Shown here: positions 1 through 8,578 of the stretch, one piece after another
Numbering within the stretch: the first letter of the stretch is position 1
Layout of the letters: each line of letters begins with the position of its first letter
DNA from: Alteromonas lipotrueae
GTDB lineage: Bacteria; Pseudomonadota; Gammaproteobacteria; Enterobacterales; Alteromonadaceae
Assembly: GCF_019249215.1 (NCBI RefSeq)
Contig: NZ_JAESDI010000003.1
Coordinates: 124,001 to 188,000 of the forward strand
Reading direction: 5' to 3'
DNA: 64,000 nucleotides
Translations under genes and position numbers: made by a program
The notes under the pieces: model-generated
What the model was told of the DNA's origin: nothing
Database searches by the model: none
The model's input: only the letters and a program-made list of their open reading frames with translations

Positions 1-1
1 T

Positions 2-1153
2 GAATTTTGGTGGGAGCTTTGGCCAAACGGAAAGGCGTATACTATTGAAGTTGCTGATAATAACGGCGACGGTAACATTACCACGGAAGAAATTTTGGTA
101 ATGTTTGGGAATTGGTCAGTGGAAGCGAATGGAGAATTACAAATAAATCGCTACCGTTCAACTGATTATAGTTGGCCCGGTTGTTTTAATGAATCAGCCG
201 ATTGCTATTTATATAACAGTCGTACATGGTCGATATTTGCTCAAGTTGGCGATGCTTACCATATCACTAATCTGCACGAGTTCGACTTCAATCAGCAAGA
301 TGGAAGAGGCGGCTTCGATGGCATAGTCGACTACTTTGTTCAGGATAATCGCCGCGTGTCGAAACAGGCGAATCGTCCTGTAACCGCAACGCTGCCTGAG
401 CACCCACATTTACCCGCGCTGCCGCCTCAAGCGTTTGTCAATTTAGTGACGCCCTCAGATTACTTAGGTACAACGTTATATGGTGTCGAACAAAACGGCT
501 TGTACACAGTAGACGATGCATCAATAGCATTGAGCTTAGAAGCAGATGATACTTATGTTCGTACCTTCGAAGGATTGCCGCAGGGCAGTGAAAGTGGGAG
601 CTATCTAGTTGCCGCAGACAACAGTATTCTATTACAAGCAAGTGATGTTGCAGCGCCCAACGGGCTTCAAGCATTTCTGCTGTCCTCTGATGGCATCACG
701 ATAGGCGCTCATTTAGGCGCGCCAGTTCCGTTTTTCGAAACCCAGCAAGCGGCTGATGATTATGAGACTGTATTAAGAGAAGGCACATCTGTTGCTTCGT
801 TTGATTCGTTGAAAGATAAGAGCTTAATATTGGTAGACACGTCGCAAAGCGGTGAATGGAACGCCACTTATCTACAATTTGACGGCAGTAATGTGGTTAT
901 CTACACCGATAGCACTTACTCAGAAGTAAACAATAGTTTCGGTTATGCATTAAACGATGATGGGAGCATAGATATTGACGGTAGATTGTATCTTTCTTTG
1001 AGTACTACTGAATTCTCGGTCTTCGTTTCTGACGAAGGAGAGGGCGATTATATCGACTTTAATTACCTCTTTGATGATACGACCGTAGCAGCTCAGTTCG
1101 TTGAAAATGCCAACAATTTGCGAGCGACCGCAGAACAGTTGGGTGACAATTGA
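2..1153 (+). CDS. C-terminal part of a calcium-loop (EF-hand-like) surface or secreted protein, 5' end outside window
   Basis: The reading frame is open from the first bases of the window, so the start lies upstream and the TTG at 95 is only an internal codon. Nucleotides 56-91 encode a textbook 12-residue EF-hand/dockerin-type calcium loop with Asp, Asn and Asp at positions 1, 3 and 5, Gly at 6, Ile at 8 and Glu at 12. The remaining ~350 residues are acidic, rich in Ser, Asp, Tyr and short beta-type segments, with no membrane helix, which suits an extracellular or outer-surface protein. I do not recognise a family. It ends just before a clear terminator and so is the last gene of its transcript. 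Without the N-terminus neither a signal peptide nor an enzymatic domain can be judged. Confidence 0.7.
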   Translation, partial: EFWWELWPNGKAYTIEVADNNGDGNITTEEILVMFGNWSVEANGELQINRYRSTDYSWPGCFNESADCYLYNSRTWSIFAQVGDAYHITNLHEFDFNQQDGRGGFDGIVDYFVQDNRRVSKQANRPVTATLPEHPHLPALPPQAFVNLVTPSDYLGTTLYGVEQNGLYTVDDASIALSLEADDTYVRTFEGLPQGSESGSYLVAADNSILLQASDVAAPNGLQAFLLSSDGITIGAHLGAPVPFFETQQAADDYETVLREGTSVASFDSLKDKSLILVDTSQSGEWNATYLQFDGSNVVIYTDSTYSEVNNSFGYALNDDGSIDIDGRLYLSLSTTEFSVFVSDEGEGDYIDFNYLFDDTTVAAQFVENANNLRATAEQLGDN

Positions 1154-1177
1154 TTGCTTAATCAAAGCAGATAATTG

Positions 1178-1199
1178 AAAGGGCCTAATGGCCCTTTTT
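1178..1199 (+). terminator. Rho-independent terminator after the EF-hand-like protein
   Basis: An AAAGGGCC / GGCCCTTT stem with a 4-base loop is followed by a run of T, 25 bases after the stop codon at 1153. It separates this gene from the peptide gene at 1330. Confidence 0.85.
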
Positions 1200-1329
1200 G
1201 GTATTAATGGTTAAAACTGCTCGATAACTAAGCCGAAGATCAGTATTTTACTTTCTCTCCTGTTAGTAAGCTTTCCTTGCTAGACAACACTAGCGAATTA
1301 ATTGAATACTTAAAAAGGAAAGCAAAGAT

Positions 1330-1623
1330 ATGAAACAACTTACTGAATTAGAGTTAAATCAAGTGGCTGGTGGCTATGAATGGGAGCAAATCGGCGTTGG
1401 AATTGCTATGGTAGGGCTTGGAATTGCAATAGTATCTACCGCTGGATTAGCAACCGTTCCTATTGCCTTAGCGGGTGCAGCAACGATTGGTGAAATTGGA
1501 TTAGGAGCAGCAGGTATAGGCTTAGCTGGTATGGGGGGGCTTGCCATTGGAGGAGGCGCCAGCGGTAGCTCGAGCAGCTCAAGCAGTACTAAAATGCTAG
1601 AATCTGAAACCGAAGACGAATAG
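1330..1623 (+). CDS. Double-glycine-leader peptide, class II bacteriocin-like precursor
   Basis: The 97-residue product begins with a short leader (MKQLTELELNQVAGG) that matches the double-glycine type cut by C39 peptidase/ABC exporters: hydrophobic residues at -4, -7 and -12 and Gly-Gly at -2/-1. The predicted mature part (from Tyr16) starts with a charged stretch, then about 55 residues of Gly/Ala/Ile/Leu with repeated small-residue spacing, as in pore-forming class II bacteriocins and microcins. A run of serines follows (about residues 79-86), then an acidic tail ending in ETEDE. A purine-rich ribosome site (AAAAAGGAAA) lies near 1312-1321. It is followed 8 bases later by the gene at 1632, probably in one transcript. 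No exporter or immunity protein is visible; one could lie upstream of the window. It could instead be a signalling or envelope peptide. Confidence 0.75.
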   Translation: MKQLTELELNQVAGGYEWEQIGVGIAMVGLGIAIVSTAGLATVPIALAGAATIGEIGLGAAGIGLAGMGGLAIGGGASGSSSSSSSTKMLESETEDE

Positions 1624-1631
1624 AGCCAACT

Positions 1632-1931
1632 ATGTATAAAGTCATTGTAAGTGGGAACAATATTGATACGGTATCTGCACTCAAAGTGCTGCGCACACTG
1701 GTTGATTTACCGCTATCGAAAGTGATTCAAATGGCTAAAGCCATTAGTTCATTAGAGCGTTTTACCTTGGTAAGTGGTGTAGATGAAGTATATGCCCAGC
1801 AGTTAGCGCTTGAACTTAACAATGTTCAGGTGGATGCCAAAATCGAGCCTTGCGATACTGGCGAGCGGGTAGTAAGAATTCCGCTGGCTCAGTATCGAAA
1901 GAAATGGCGTTTATTTGGCTTGCTTAAATGA
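1632..1931 (+). CDS. Small protein with ribosomal L7/L12 C-terminal-like fold, partner of the GG-leader peptide
   Basis: This 99-residue protein has no signal peptide or membrane segment. Residues ~15-75 follow the pattern of the L7/L12 C-terminal domain: a beta strand, a helix with a 'KVLRTLVDLPLSKVIQMAKAI'-type rhythm (conserved small-Leu-Lys spacing), then a second helix beginning after VDEVYAQ and a closing strand. It ends with a basic tail (residues ~88-99). True L7/L12 is ~120 residues with an N-terminal dimerisation domain and sits with rplJ; neither is present here, so this is a stand-alone domain. It starts 8 bases after the peptide gene stop, which suggests co-expression and possibly a role in handling, immunity or regulation of that peptide. 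Function is inferred only from position. Confidence 0.65.
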   Translation: MYKVIVSGNNIDTVSALKVLRTLVDLPLSKVIQMAKAISSLERFTLVSGVDEVYAQQLALELNNVQVDAKIEPCDTGERVVRIPLAQYRKKWRLFGLLK

Positions 1932-1938
1932 CTCCCTA

Positions 1939-1967
1939 ACGGTCAGCAATAAAAACTGACCGTATTT
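1939..1967. terminator. Hairpin between convergent genes, probable terminator
   Basis: A perfect 8-bp stem (ACGGTCAG at 1939-1946, CTGACCGT at 1956-1963) with an A-rich 9-base loop lies 8 bases after the stop at 1931. The T-run is short (ATTT). It sits between this gene and the converging flavoprotein gene, so it may serve the plus strand mainly. Confidence 0.5.
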
Positions 1968-1999
1968 GGCTCCCTATTAACAACGCTGGGGACTGGGTG

Positions 2000-3661
2000 C
2001 TAGTTAGTAGAATCGGAGGGCACCAATGCCAGTGCTACCGCTTCTGCCACGCGAATTCCATCAATACCTGCAGACCAAATACCACCAGCATAGCCGGCTC
2101 CTTCACCAGCAGGGTATAAGCCTTCAATATTGATGCTTTCGTATTGTTTATCACGTTTAATACATACAGGTGATGAAGTACGTGTTTCAACGCCTGTGAG
2201 CATACCGTCAGCTTTAGCAAAGCCTTTGATTTGACGATTGAATGCGGGAATGGCTTCGCGGATAGATTCGATAACAAAGTCGGGAACAACCTTACTTAAA
2301 TCAGTCAGGGTAATACCTGGGGTATAAGAGGGCTTAACGTCGCCTAATTCTTTACTTGGCTTGCCTTCTAGAAAGTCGCCAATAAGCTGAGCCGGAGCAT
2401 GATAATTCTCACCGCCCACTTTAAATGCCAACTCTTCCAATTTGCGCTGAAGATCTATGCCTGCCAAGGGGTGTTCTGGATAATCTTTTTCAGGCGTAAT
2501 ACCTACCACAATAGCGCTGTTGGCATTTCGTTCATGACGAGAGTATTGGCTCATACCATTGGTGACTACACGGCCAGGCTCTGATGCAGCTGCCACAACA
2601 GTACCTCCAGGGCACATACAAAAGCTGTATACGGTACGGCCATTTCTACAGTGGTGAACGAGCTTGTAATCGGCTGCGCCCAAAATAGGATTGCCAGCGT
2701 TCTCACCAAATCGACAGCTGTCGATCATGCTTTGCTCGTGTTCAATTCTAAAGCCAATGGAAAAAGGCTTGGCCTCTATGTATACACCTTGGTCATAAAG
2801 CGACTGAAAAGTATCTCGAGCGCTATGGCCTATTGCCATAATGACTTTGGTGCAGGGTAGGTAGCTGCCATCGGATAAGAATAGCCCTTTAATTTTATGG
2901 CTTTTTGATTCTGTGCTTGCTGCATCGGCCGGTTTTGAATTCGCGCTGTCTAAATCTAAGCTTTCAACACGTGTGCTGAAACGAATTTCACCACCTAGTG
3001 AAATGATTTGCTCACGCATTTTCTCTACCATGCTCACCAGTTTGAATGTACCGATATGAGGCTTACTCACATACATTATTTCTTCAGGTGCGCCAGCAGC
3101 AACAAATTCGTTCAATACCTTACGGCCATAGTGCTTGCGATCTTTCACCTGACTATATAGCTTGCCGTCAGAAAATGTACCCGCACCGCCTTCACCAAAT
3201 TGTACATTCGACTCTGGGTTCAATGGTTGTTTACGCCAAAAACCAAAGGTGTCTTTGGTGCGCTCACGAACGGCTTTGCCTCGCTCAAGCACAATAGGTT
3301 TGAAACCCATTTGGGCTAAAATAAGCGCAGCGAATAATCCACAAGGCCCAAGGCCAACTACCACTGGGCGGTCGGTTACTTCTTCAGGAGCGGTAGCCAC
3401 AAACTTGTAGCACATATCAGGGGTTACCCGCACGCTCGAATCTTTGGCAAATTTTTCGAGCAGCGACGCTTCGTTTTCTACCTTTACATCAAGGGTGTAA
3501 ATAAGTTGGATGTCTCTATTATTGCGCGCATCGTAACCGCGTTTAAATACCGTGGTTTCAAGAAGCATCGATTTTGTGATTTGAAGCTTATGCAAAATTG
3601 CGTTTTCTATCGCAACTTCATCGTGATCTAGCGGTAATTTAATATCGGTTAAACGCAACAT
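2000..3661 (-). CDS. FAD-dependent dehydrogenase of the COG2509 family
   Basis: The 553-residue protein has an N-terminal ~90-residue alpha/beta domain typical of this family, followed by a dinucleotide-binding motif GLGPCG at residues 103-108. It then has family signatures FGEGGAGTFSDGKLY (near residue 155) and a C-terminal FAD-contact region (GLYPAGEGAGYAGG) close to the end. These match the large uncharacterised NAD(FAD)-utilising dehydrogenases of COG2509, usually 530-560 residues, whose substrate is unknown. No membrane segment is present, so it is probably cytoplasmic. It is transcribed alone, divergently from fdxA. Full length and motifs intact. Confidence 0.9.
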   Translation of the reverse strand: MLRLTDIKLPLDHDEVAIENAILHKLQITKSMLLETTVFKRGYDARNNRDIQLIYTLDVKVENEASLLEKFAKDSSVRVTPDMCYKFVATAPEEVTDRPVVVGLGPCGLFAALILAQMGFKPIVLERGKAVRERTKDTFGFWRKQPLNPESNVQFGEGGAGTFSDGKLYSQVKDRKHYGRKVLNEFVAAGAPEEIMYVSKPHIGTFKLVSMVEKMREQIISLGGEIRFSTRVESLDLDSANSKPADAASTESKSHKIKGLFLSDGSYLPCTKVIMAIGHSARDTFQSLYDQGVYIEAKPFSIGFRIEHEQSMIDSCRFGENAGNPILGAADYKLVHHCRNGRTVYSFCMCPGGTVVAAASEPGRVVTNGMSQYSRHERNANSAIVVGITPEKDYPEHPLAGIDLQRKLEELAFKVGGENYHAPAQLIGDFLEGKPSKELGDVKPSYTPGITLTDLSKVVPDFVIESIREAIPAFNRQIKGFAKADGMLTGVETRTSSPVCIKRDKQYESINIEGLYPAGEGAGYAGGIWSAGIDGIRVAEAVALALVPSDSTN

Positions 3662-3876
3662 AATAATAGGTACTCTTGGCTTTGCCGGACGGCCTCTCCG
3701 TCAGGGCGCGCGTATGGTAAATCAGCAACAAGACTAATACTAGCCGCAATAACGGGTAAGCAGTGGGTTAATTAGCTTATTTACCCTAGAATAATAGAGT
3801 AAAAAGAAATTTGAGTTTTACACAGGCTAATTTAAACTTGGCACCCTGAAATAATAACCCAAGCATGTAGGTGCAA

Positions 3877-4203
3877 ATGACCTTTGTAGTGACAGACAAT
3901 TGCATAAACTGTAAATACACCGACTGTGTAGCAGTATGCCCAGTGGATGCATTCTTTGAAGGACCTAATTTTTTAGCCATAGATCCTGCTATATGTATCG
4001 ATTGTGCGCTTTGTGTGCCTGAATGTCCTGCCGACGCCATTGTTCAAGATACGCACCTCACTGATGCGCAAAAGCCTTATTTGGCCATTAACGAAGAGCT
4101 TGCAGCGAAGTGGCCTAATATTATTGAGCTAAAAGCACCGCCTGAAGACGCCGATGTATGGAATGGTGTACCAGATAAACTCGCCTTGCTTGAGCACGAA
4201 TAG
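3877..4203 (+). CDS. fdxA: Ferredoxin FdxA, 7Fe-8S type
   Basis: The small acidic ferredoxin carries two cysteine clusters: [14 protein letters not shown] near the N-terminus and [12 protein letters not shown] at residues ~38-50. This arrangement is that of the proteobacterial/Azotobacter FdxI family, with one [3Fe-4S] and one [4Fe-4S] cluster and a long C-terminal tail; length (108 residues) fits. I chose the ATG at 3877 over the in-frame GTG at 3871 because the family starts MTFVV. It is a soluble electron carrier; its partner is not indicated. Monocistronic, divergent from the flavoprotein gene at 2000-3661, with ~215 bases between them. Confidence 0.92.
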   Translation: MTFVVTDNCINCKYTDCVAVCPVDAFFEGPNFLAIDPAICIDCALCVPECPADAIVQDTHLTDAQKPYLAINEELAAKWPNIIELKAPPEDADVWNGVPDKLALLEHE

Positions 4204-4266
4204 CGTCCACGATAAATAAACAATAATTCACCTGTGCGCTTCGCCTCCTAAAACGGAAAAAATAAT

Positions 4267-5073
4267 ATGATGAAACTTGATGATGTTAAAAAGCTACATC
4301 AGAAAAAATACCGTGGGCAATTTGGCTTTTATTTGGTGGAAGGCGAACACCTAGTTTTAGAATTAGTAAAAGCTGTGAGGGCCAATGCATACAGTAGTGC
4401 TCCATCAGCTGAATCTATCACGCTTTATATTACCGATGACTTTGAGCAAAAGGCGAGGGCGCTTGACTCAGGGTTTACCCTAGTAAACGTCACCCAAAAG
4501 CAAATGTCACAGCTAAGTGATACTAAAACACCGCAAGGTATTATTGCCTGTGTGCCATTACCTAGTTCTACCGCTGGCGCGACCAATACTCTAGAGCAAG
4601 TGTCGGATAAACATTCGAATCAAGCGCTTGGACATAAAGATAAGCAGCGCTATGTGTATCTGCACGAAGTGCAAGATCCGGGAAATTTGGGCACCATATT
4701 AAGAACACTAGCCTGGTTTGATAATTTCTCCTTGCTACTAAGCCCCAATAGTGTGGACCCCTTTAATTCTAAAGTGGTGCGTTCAAGTATGGGGGCAATC
4801 TTTCACGTACCTATTGAATTAGACGTGAGCCTAGATGCATTGCAAACTCGCTTTAGCCGGTTCGCCTATTTAGATATGGCAGGCGAAGCCGTTACCGCCC
4901 CGTCGTTTTCAGATTTCGACTGCTACTTATTTGGTAATGAAGCCCGCGGCGTTCCTAAAACGGCACTTTCTGCATTTAATGCGAAGGCATACACCATAGC
5001 CGGTAGCGGTAAAATAGATTCGCTTAACTTGGCCAGTGCCGTGAATATGTGTGTTTATGAGTTGTCCCGTTAG
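4267..5073 (+). CDS. TrmH/SpoU-family RNA 2'-O-methyltransferase
   Basis: The three SPOUT signature motifs are all present: motif 1 NLGTILRT at residues 140-147, motif 2 LFGNEARGVP at 221-230 and motif 3 DSLNLASAVN at 251-260, which together form the knotted S-adenosylmethionine site. An N-terminal domain (residues 1-97) resembles the SpoU substrate-binding domain. The 268-residue length is normal for RlmB/TrmH-like enzymes methylating a ribose in rRNA or tRNA; the exact target nucleotide cannot be told from sequence. Two ATG codons are in tandem (4267, 4270); either could be used. Confidence 0.88.
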   Translation: MMKLDDVKKLHQKKYRGQFGFYLVEGEHLVLELVKAVRANAYSSAPSAESITLYITDDFEQKARALDSGFTLVNVTQKQMSQLSDTKTPQGIIACVPLPSSTAGATNTLEQVSDKHSNQALGHKDKQRYVYLHEVQDPGNLGTILRTLAWFDNFSLLLSPNSVDPFNSKVVRSSMGAIFHVPIELDVSLDALQTRFSRFAYLDMAGEAVTAPSFSDFDCYLFGNEARGVPKTALSAFNAKAYTIAGSGKIDSLNLASAVNMCVYELSR

Positions 5074-5247
5074 CCTGTTGCTAATGCTATTCAGATGCAC
5101 ACATTAGCGCTGCTATTTGCAGTTTATATATTATTGAAATATTAATGCGGTTAAGCGCTATGCGCTTGCTTCTCATTAGCTTGATAACACACCAGGCATT
5201 GGCAAAGTGCTAATAGCGTGGTATCACACCCGAAAAGGATAATAACA

Positions 5248-6252
5248 GTGGCCTTACAATGGTTTCCTGGGCACATGCACAAAGCCCTTAAAGAGATTAA
5301 GGAATCGCTTAGTCAGGTAGATGTGCTGATTGAGGTGCTTGATGCACGCATACCGTTTTCAAGCGAAAACCCAGAGATTGCAAAATTACGAGGCGATAAG
5401 CCGTGCATCAAAATTTTGAACAAGTACGACTTGGCTGACCCTGAAATAACAGCGCAGTGGCAAGCGCATTTAGAGTCTGAGCGCGGGGTTAAAACCCTTA
5501 CTACCTCTAGCGACAACCCCGCTAGCAGTAAACAAGTCATGGGGCTGATTAAAACTATTTGTGCACACAAAGACGTGCAGCACAAAGTGATAAAAGCCAT
5601 GATCACGGGCATTCCAAATGTAGGGAAGTCTACCCTCATCAATATTTTGGCCGACCGTATTATTGCTAAAACCGGTAACGAGCCAGCGGTAACAAAAAGT
5701 CAGCAACGTATTAATTTAGGTGATGGTATTGTGCTTTTCGACACGCCTGGGGTGTTATGGCCAAAACTGGAAAATCCTAATTCCATATATCGTTTAGCCT
5801 CTTCAGGTGCAGTGAAGAACACGGCCATGGAATATGATGACGTAGGGTTTTACGCTGCCGATTATCTTATTAAAGCTTACCCAGATGTGTTAAAAGCGAA
5901 TTATAAACTTGAAGACATTCCCGATACTGAAATTGAGTTTTTAGAAGCCGCGGCGAAAAAACGCGGCGCCATTATGACCGGCGGCCGTGTTAATCTTCAT
6001 AAGATATGTGAAGTGTTATTGAACGAACTACAATCGGGTAAATTAGGCAGAATAACCCTAGAAACCCCAGAGATGATTGAAGTCGAAAAACGTGAAATAG
6101 CTGAAGCGGCAGCAAAGAAAGCCGCTGATAACGCCAAGCGAAAGCAACGGTTTAAAGATGGTTCGCTCACGCCCGATAAGCACGATAGAAAAGAAAAGCG
6201 AAATGAAAAACGTGAAGCGCAAAGTAAAAGAATGAAGAAAAACGCGAAGTAG
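5248..6252 (+). CDS. ylqF: Ribosome biogenesis GTPase YlqF (RbgA-like), circularly permuted
   Basis: GTPase motifs occur in permuted order: G4 NKYD at residues 58-61, then G1 GIPNVGKST at 121-129, then G3 DTPG at 165-168, the hallmark of the YlqF/YawG family that acts in large ribosomal subunit assembly. The family N-terminus (QWFPGHM) begins right after the chosen GTG start at 5248, which has an AAAAGGAT ribosome site at 5232-5239; the longer frame from 5218 is not needed. The C-terminal ~60 residues are lysine-rich (KRKQRFKDG, KHDRKEKRNEKRE), probably rRNA-contacting. It stands alone. Confidence 0.93.
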   Translation: MALQWFPGHMHKALKEIKESLSQVDVLIEVLDARIPFSSENPEIAKLRGDKPCIKILNKYDLADPEITAQWQAHLESERGVKTLTTSSDNPASSKQVMGLIKTICAHKDVQHKVIKAMITGIPNVGKSTLINILADRIIAKTGNEPAVTKSQQRINLGDGIVLFDTPGVLWPKLENPNSIYRLASSGAVKNTAMEYDDVGFYAADYLIKAYPDVLKANYKLEDIPDTEIEFLEAAAKKRGAIMTGGRVNLHKICEVLLNELQSGKLGRITLETPEMIEVEKREIAEAAAKKAADNAKRKQRFKDGSLTPDKHDRKEKRNEKREAQSKRMKKNAK

Positions 6253-6359
6253 AACGCACAAAAGAATATAGAAATATTCGCATAAAAAACGTATTGTCGA
6301 TGGTATGAGCAGCCAGTGCGCTTTTTTAATCAGTGACAAATATCAAGGAACGACTATTT

Positions 6360-7592
6360 ATGAAGTTAGGCAGTATTGTTACCTCTTTATCTTTCTCAAG
6401 TTTACTAGCGTTTAACGTAAGTGCTGTTGAATTAGTTAACATTAACGATTTCCCAGACTGGTTCAAAGAGGCAATGGCCAGAGATATCAAGGTGACTAAC
6501 ACTTCACCTATTGAAATAGCTGATTTTCAGGTAAATAGTTCGGTGTTGGGGCAAGCGACTGCACAAGACGCTTCTGACGGTACTTGGTACTACACCATCG
6601 ATATAGGTACTGATTCACCAGTAGAGTGCTACGCATTTAATGAATTCGATGGCCCGGCTAACTCACTATATTCAATTGCAGAATATAGCTTGTCGGGTGT
6701 GGAAGCTTTAAATGAAAAAAAACTATCTGGTCAATTTAACTATGCCATAGATGTGGGTGCGGTAGACGCAACGCCTTACCTCTCACTCGATACGTTGTAT
6801 ACGGTGGGTGAGGGCGATGAAAAGGTTTCTGGCCTTTTAAAAGGCTTATCTGCTGAAACTGATAATAGTTTGCAAGTCTGCATCCATAATGAAATGGGTT
6901 ATCAAAGCGCCTTTGTCGCCGTTTTTAAGTCGTTCGTACGCGCATTTACTGCCGCTCAACCTTCCCCAGAGTTTTACCGTTCTACCTATCAGGTTCTTAT
7001 TAACGATATCCCTATGGGTTTCACTCGTGAAAAATATATAGAAGATAGCGATGGTGATATTGAAATTGTGGTAGGGACAGCATTTATGATCCCCGTAGAT
7101 GAAACCTCTATTGCTCGTTCAGATTCTGTCGCTTTTTCGTGGAGTAACCCAGACGGTTCTTTGATTAACGCAAGCGAATACACCATTGAAAACAGCACGA
7201 TGACATCAAGCTTTGATATTAGTTACGTTGAAGACGCTTGGCAGGTTAAAGGGGAGTTGCAAGGTAAAGCTTTAGAAATAGAACTGGCTCATAAAGACTG
7301 GTTACTATCCAGCTACGGCAGCTATTTAGAATCGGTCAATCTGCTTAACTCAGACAATAACTCAGGTAGTTTTTATATGTGGACGGCAGATGCCGACCCA
7401 ACGGCAGCCATCGAGGTTGTGATAAGCGAAGTTGCAGACAATCCTAGTGGCAACCTTAAAATAGATATGGGGCCATTGATAATGACCATGCAGTCTGACA
7501 AAAAGGGCGTCATTAGCAAGGGGATTATGCAACAAGGCGGACTTAAGATGGACTTGGTATTAATGCATTCCCACGGAGCCCCCACACTGTAA
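6360..7592 (+). CDS. Secreted protein of unknown function, paired with a transglutaminase-like protein
   Basis: The product (410 residues) has a clear signal peptide, roughly residues 1-24, ending in a NVSA-type cleavage site. An AAGGAA ribosome site at 6345-6350 supports the ATG at 6360 over an upstream in-frame start at 6333. The mature part is acidic and beta-rich, has two widely spaced cysteines, and no recognised domain. Its stop codon overlaps the start of the next gene (TAATG at 7590-7594), so the two are almost certainly translated together. A role in the periplasm or at the outer surface, with the transglutaminase-like neighbour, is an inference. Confidence 0.75.
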   Translation: MKLGSIVTSLSFSSLLAFNVSAVELVNINDFPDWFKEAMARDIKVTNTSPIEIADFQVNSSVLGQATAQDASDGTWYYTIDIGTDSPVECYAFNEFDGPANSLYSIAEYSLSGVEALNEKKLSGQFNYAIDVGAVDATPYLSLDTLYTVGEGDEKVSGLLKGLSAETDNSLQVCIHNEMGYQSAFVAVFKSFVRAFTAAQPSPEFYRSTYQVLINDIPMGFTREKYIEDSDGDIEIVVGTAFMIPVDETSIARSDSVAFSWSNPDGSLINASEYTIENSTMTSSFDISYVEDAWQVKGELQGKALEIELAHKDWLLSSYGSYLESVNLLNSDNNSGSFYMWTADADPTAAIEVVISEVADNPSGNLKIDMGPLIMTMQSDKKGVISKGIMQQGGLKMDLVLMHSHGAPTL

Positions 7593-8395
7593 TGCGGTCT
7601 TCAACTCGGTTATCTATTGGGTTTAGCCTACTATTTGGTTTTGCGTTTACTTATACAGCAAGTGCGCAGTCTGTGCCGTCTATGGCTGAAATAGGTATCG
7701 AGCTTGCTGAAGGTCAGGTTTTACCACTTTCAAAACAGATTAATTTTGAGTTGGTATCATCAAACTCAAATAAGCTGGCTATCAACTTAGCAAATTGGGA
7801 CGGTGTGACTGCTGAGCAGGTGAGTGATAATCGCTTATCGATTACCTTATCTTCAATGCCTCGTTTTATGAAACCAGTTCAAGATAAACACAGCGCAGAT
7901 AGCTTTGTTGTGGATTTAAGTGAGCCCAGTACAAAAGCATTTGTTGCTAGCTATCAACAAGCTTACGCAGATGCCCCCTTTGAGCTAGAACATCTTACCG
8001 CCTTTGTTGATAGCTATATTGTTGATCCAAATTATATTCACGGTTTTAATATTGCGTCGGTTGTTGCCAGCCAGCGCAGTGGTGATTGTACCGAATATGC
8101 GGTGCTTACGGCAGCGTTAGCCCGCGCGTTAGGCATGTCAGCCAAGGTTATAATTGGTACGGTGATAGTAGAGCAAAACGATAGCGTAAATGCGTTTGGG
8201 CATGCATGGACTGAAGTTTGGCATGACGGGCAATGGCACATTGTAGATTCAGCCTTATACCGCTTAGAAGCGACACAGCATTTTTACTTACCAGCCTCAG
8301 AACTTGATAATGAAGGGCCCGGCTACGGGATGGGCCTTGTTAGGGCTTTTGTACTTATGCCCGAGCAACTTCTTTCACTTCGTAGTAAGCCCTAA
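7592..8395 (+). CDS. Secreted transglutaminase-like (cysteine protease fold) protein
   Basis: After a signal peptide (residues 1-25, TASA|Q), the protein has an N-terminal beta domain and then a transglutaminase core at residues ~140-222. The catalytic triad is visible: Cys166 in GDCTEYA, His204 in GHAWTEVW and Asp219 in WHIVDSA. This core is found in protein-crosslinking, peptidase and amidase enzymes of the periplasm; the substrate cannot be deduced. It is coupled by a one-base overlap to the secreted protein upstream (6360-7592), which could be its substrate, chaperone or inhibitor. All catalytic residues are intact. Confidence 0.88.
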   Translation: MRSSTRLSIGFSLLFGFAFTYTASAQSVPSMAEIGIELAEGQVLPLSKQINFELVSSNSNKLAINLANWDGVTAEQVSDNRLSITLSSMPRFMKPVQDKHSADSFVVDLSEPSTKAFVASYQQAYADAPFELEHLTAFVDSYIVDPNYIHGFNIASVVASQRSGDCTEYAVLTAALARALGMSAKVIIGTVIVEQNDSVNAFGHAWTEVWHDGQWHIVDSALYRLEATQHFYLPASELDNEGPGYGMGLVRAFVLMPEQLLSLRSKP

Positions 8396-8434
8396 GTCCT
8401 AAGCACGTAAGCACCTTCCTAAAATAACGACTCA

Positions 8435-8468
8435 GCCCTGTACGAATAAGTGCCAGGGCGTAGTTTTA
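8435..8468 (+). terminator. Probable terminator after the secreted pair
   Basis: GCCCTG (8435-8440) pairs with CAGGGC (8454-8459) across a 13-base loop, followed by GTAGTTTT. The stem is short, so the call is moderate. Confidence 0.45.
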
Positions 8469-8578
8469 TCCTTTTGCCTAATTGTGATAATTACAAATAC
8501 TTATAGAATTATGTTTCTTGAAATCACTAAGGATGGATTGTCGGCAGTGCTATGTGCACCTTGCTAACAATAAAAATA

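Noticed and set aside
5153..5167. Short palindrome AAGCGC/GCGCTT as a terminator before ylqF
   Set aside because: Six-base arms and no T-run; not convincing.
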